64,000 nucleotides of DNA. Source: Clostridium_I sp963725425. GTDB lineage: Bacteria; Bacillota; Clostridia; Clostridiales; Clostridiaceae. Location: NCBI GenBank assembly GCA_963725425.1, contig CAVRYJ010000042.1:62001-126000 (forward strand). Direction: 5' to 3'. Positions 63,600 to 64,000 of the stretch are shown here, one piece after another. The notes under the pieces were generated by a model. That model did no database searches. It was not told the origin of the DNA and saw nothing but the letters and a program-made list of their open reading frames with translations. Position numbers and translations under genes: made by a program. Position 1 is the first letter of the stretch; each line of letters begins with the position of its first letter.

Positions 63600-63822
63600 T
63601 TGGATAACCTCCTTTGCCTTTAAAATTGGTTGGCGAACCTAATTTTATATTAGCAAAGGGGGTTCTTTTTTTCCACTCATAGCTATAAGCTTTTTAGAAC
63701 CACAGGTAAAACCTGTGGTATTCAAAACACAATAAAACAATACATTCAAATGCATAATAAGAAAAACACTTTATTCAAATTCACTGTAAGCCTTTATATA
63801 TCAATGCTTTATGATGTTATGT

Positions 63823-63855
63823 CCAATGTAGCCTTTTATACAAAAGGTTACATTG
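63823..63855. terminator. Hairpin beyond the IS element
   Basis: CCAATGTAGCCTTTT pairs with AAAAGGTTACATTGG at 14 of 15 positions. No strong T-run follows on either strand. It lies 53 bp past the stop of the partial gene at 63908 and may serve as its terminator. Confidence 0.45.
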
Positions 63856-63907
63856 GAACATAAAAATTTAAAACTTTAAGTTTAGAAAGATGCTACCCCA
63901 ATAATAG

Positions 63908-64000
63908 TTATTTGCCAATAAAAGTAGCCATTCCATTATTTCCACTGTAAGGAGGTGCTCCTTTAACTGTTACATAACAAATTATTACCTTATATTGTGC
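63908..64000 (-). CDS. C-terminus of an unidentified protein (start outside window)
   Basis: The last 30 codons, ending VKGAPPYSGNNGMATFIGK and a TAA at 63908-63910, are open to the window edge. The Gly/Asn/Ser-rich end suggests a beta-rich or exported protein. Too short to assign. Confidence 0.4.
   Translation of the reverse strand, partial: AQYKVIICYVTVKGAPPYSGNNGMATFIGK

Larger units (their letters stand above)
60803..63718 (-). mobile_element. IS200/IS605-type element carrying a group II intron
   Basis: The element has a left-end hairpin at 63700-63718 (CCACAGGT arms) and a right-end hairpin at 60823-60841 (CCACCCGTT arms). TATTCAAAACACA occurs at both borders (60803-60815 and 63719-63731), as expected if one copy is the target flank and the other the right cleavage site. 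Subterminal GGTTGGCGAAC copies near 60903 and 63628 are inverted to each other. Without the intron it is about 740 bp, the size of a tnpA-only IS200 element. No tnpB is present. Confidence 0.8.

Noticed and set aside
60803..63718. TnpB or IscB nuclease in the IS605-like element
   Set aside because: No RuvC-like or zinc-finger frame exists in the element; the second long frame is the group II intron reverse transcriptase.
1..64000. CRISPR array
   Set aside because: No regular repeat-spacer pattern was seen; the visible repeats are dispersed or coding Ig-like repeats.

Overview
The window is low-GC DNA from a Firmicute, most likely Clostridium sensu stricto. The reasons are the AT-rich base and codon use, strong GGAGG-type ribosome binding sites, T-box leaders on pheS and thrS, the conserved order thrS-rpmI-rplT-trmH-pheS-pheT-zapA, a ytxC sporulation gene beside thrS, and DUF3343, DUF6483 and DUF6873 genes. 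The species cannot be named from the sequence alone.

1-29.8 kb is a cell-surface polysaccharide locus, almost all on the minus strand. It holds rmlA-B-C and a distant rmlD (dTDP-L-rhamnose), a polyprenyl glycosylphosphotransferase, a Wzm/Wzt-type ABC exporter, a Wzx-like flippase (cut by the window edge), a Wzy/WaaL-like polymerase or ligase, a TagA-type transferase, several GT2/GT4 transferases including a 1043-residue GT2-GT4 fusion, and a lipid-linked-sugar module (GT2 synthase, two small EamA proteins, a DUF2142 membrane protein). galU and a phosphoglucomutase supply precursors. One plus-strand membrane protein inside the locus has an in-frame TGA. Two secreted proteins with four and six copies of a roughly 112-residue Ig-like repeat end in a glucosaminidase (22999-25179) and a CHAP-like domain (31701-34304). 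An Orn/Lys/Arg decarboxylase lies between them.

34-53 kb is core genome: mutS2, a U32 peptidase-family gene, DUF3343 with a cysteine-desulfurase-like enzyme, zapA, pheT-pheS, trmH, rplT, rpmI, a decayed infC remnant, thrS, ytxC, a DUF6873 protein, a glycerophosphodiesterase and a polysaccharide deacetylase.

From about 53.48 kb the window is accessory. It starts at a 3' fragment of a tRNA-Cys gene broken at the anticodon loop, which looks like an integration site. It then holds a short-chain dehydrogenase, a TetR regulator, an oxidoreductase stub and an amidohydrolase. Next come a 2-kb segment bounded by about 34-bp inverted repeats that cuts off a VOC (glyoxalase-like) gene, an AlkD-like gene, and an IS200/IS605-type element whose tnpA is split by a complete 2180-bp group II intron.

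At least five genes carry one-base indels, four of them an extra A in an A-run: pgcA, the U32 gene, ytxC and the intron-encoded protein, plus a one-base loss in tnpA. Together with the in-frame TGA this points either to residual sequencing error or to ongoing gene decay, and it matters for every call marked broken.
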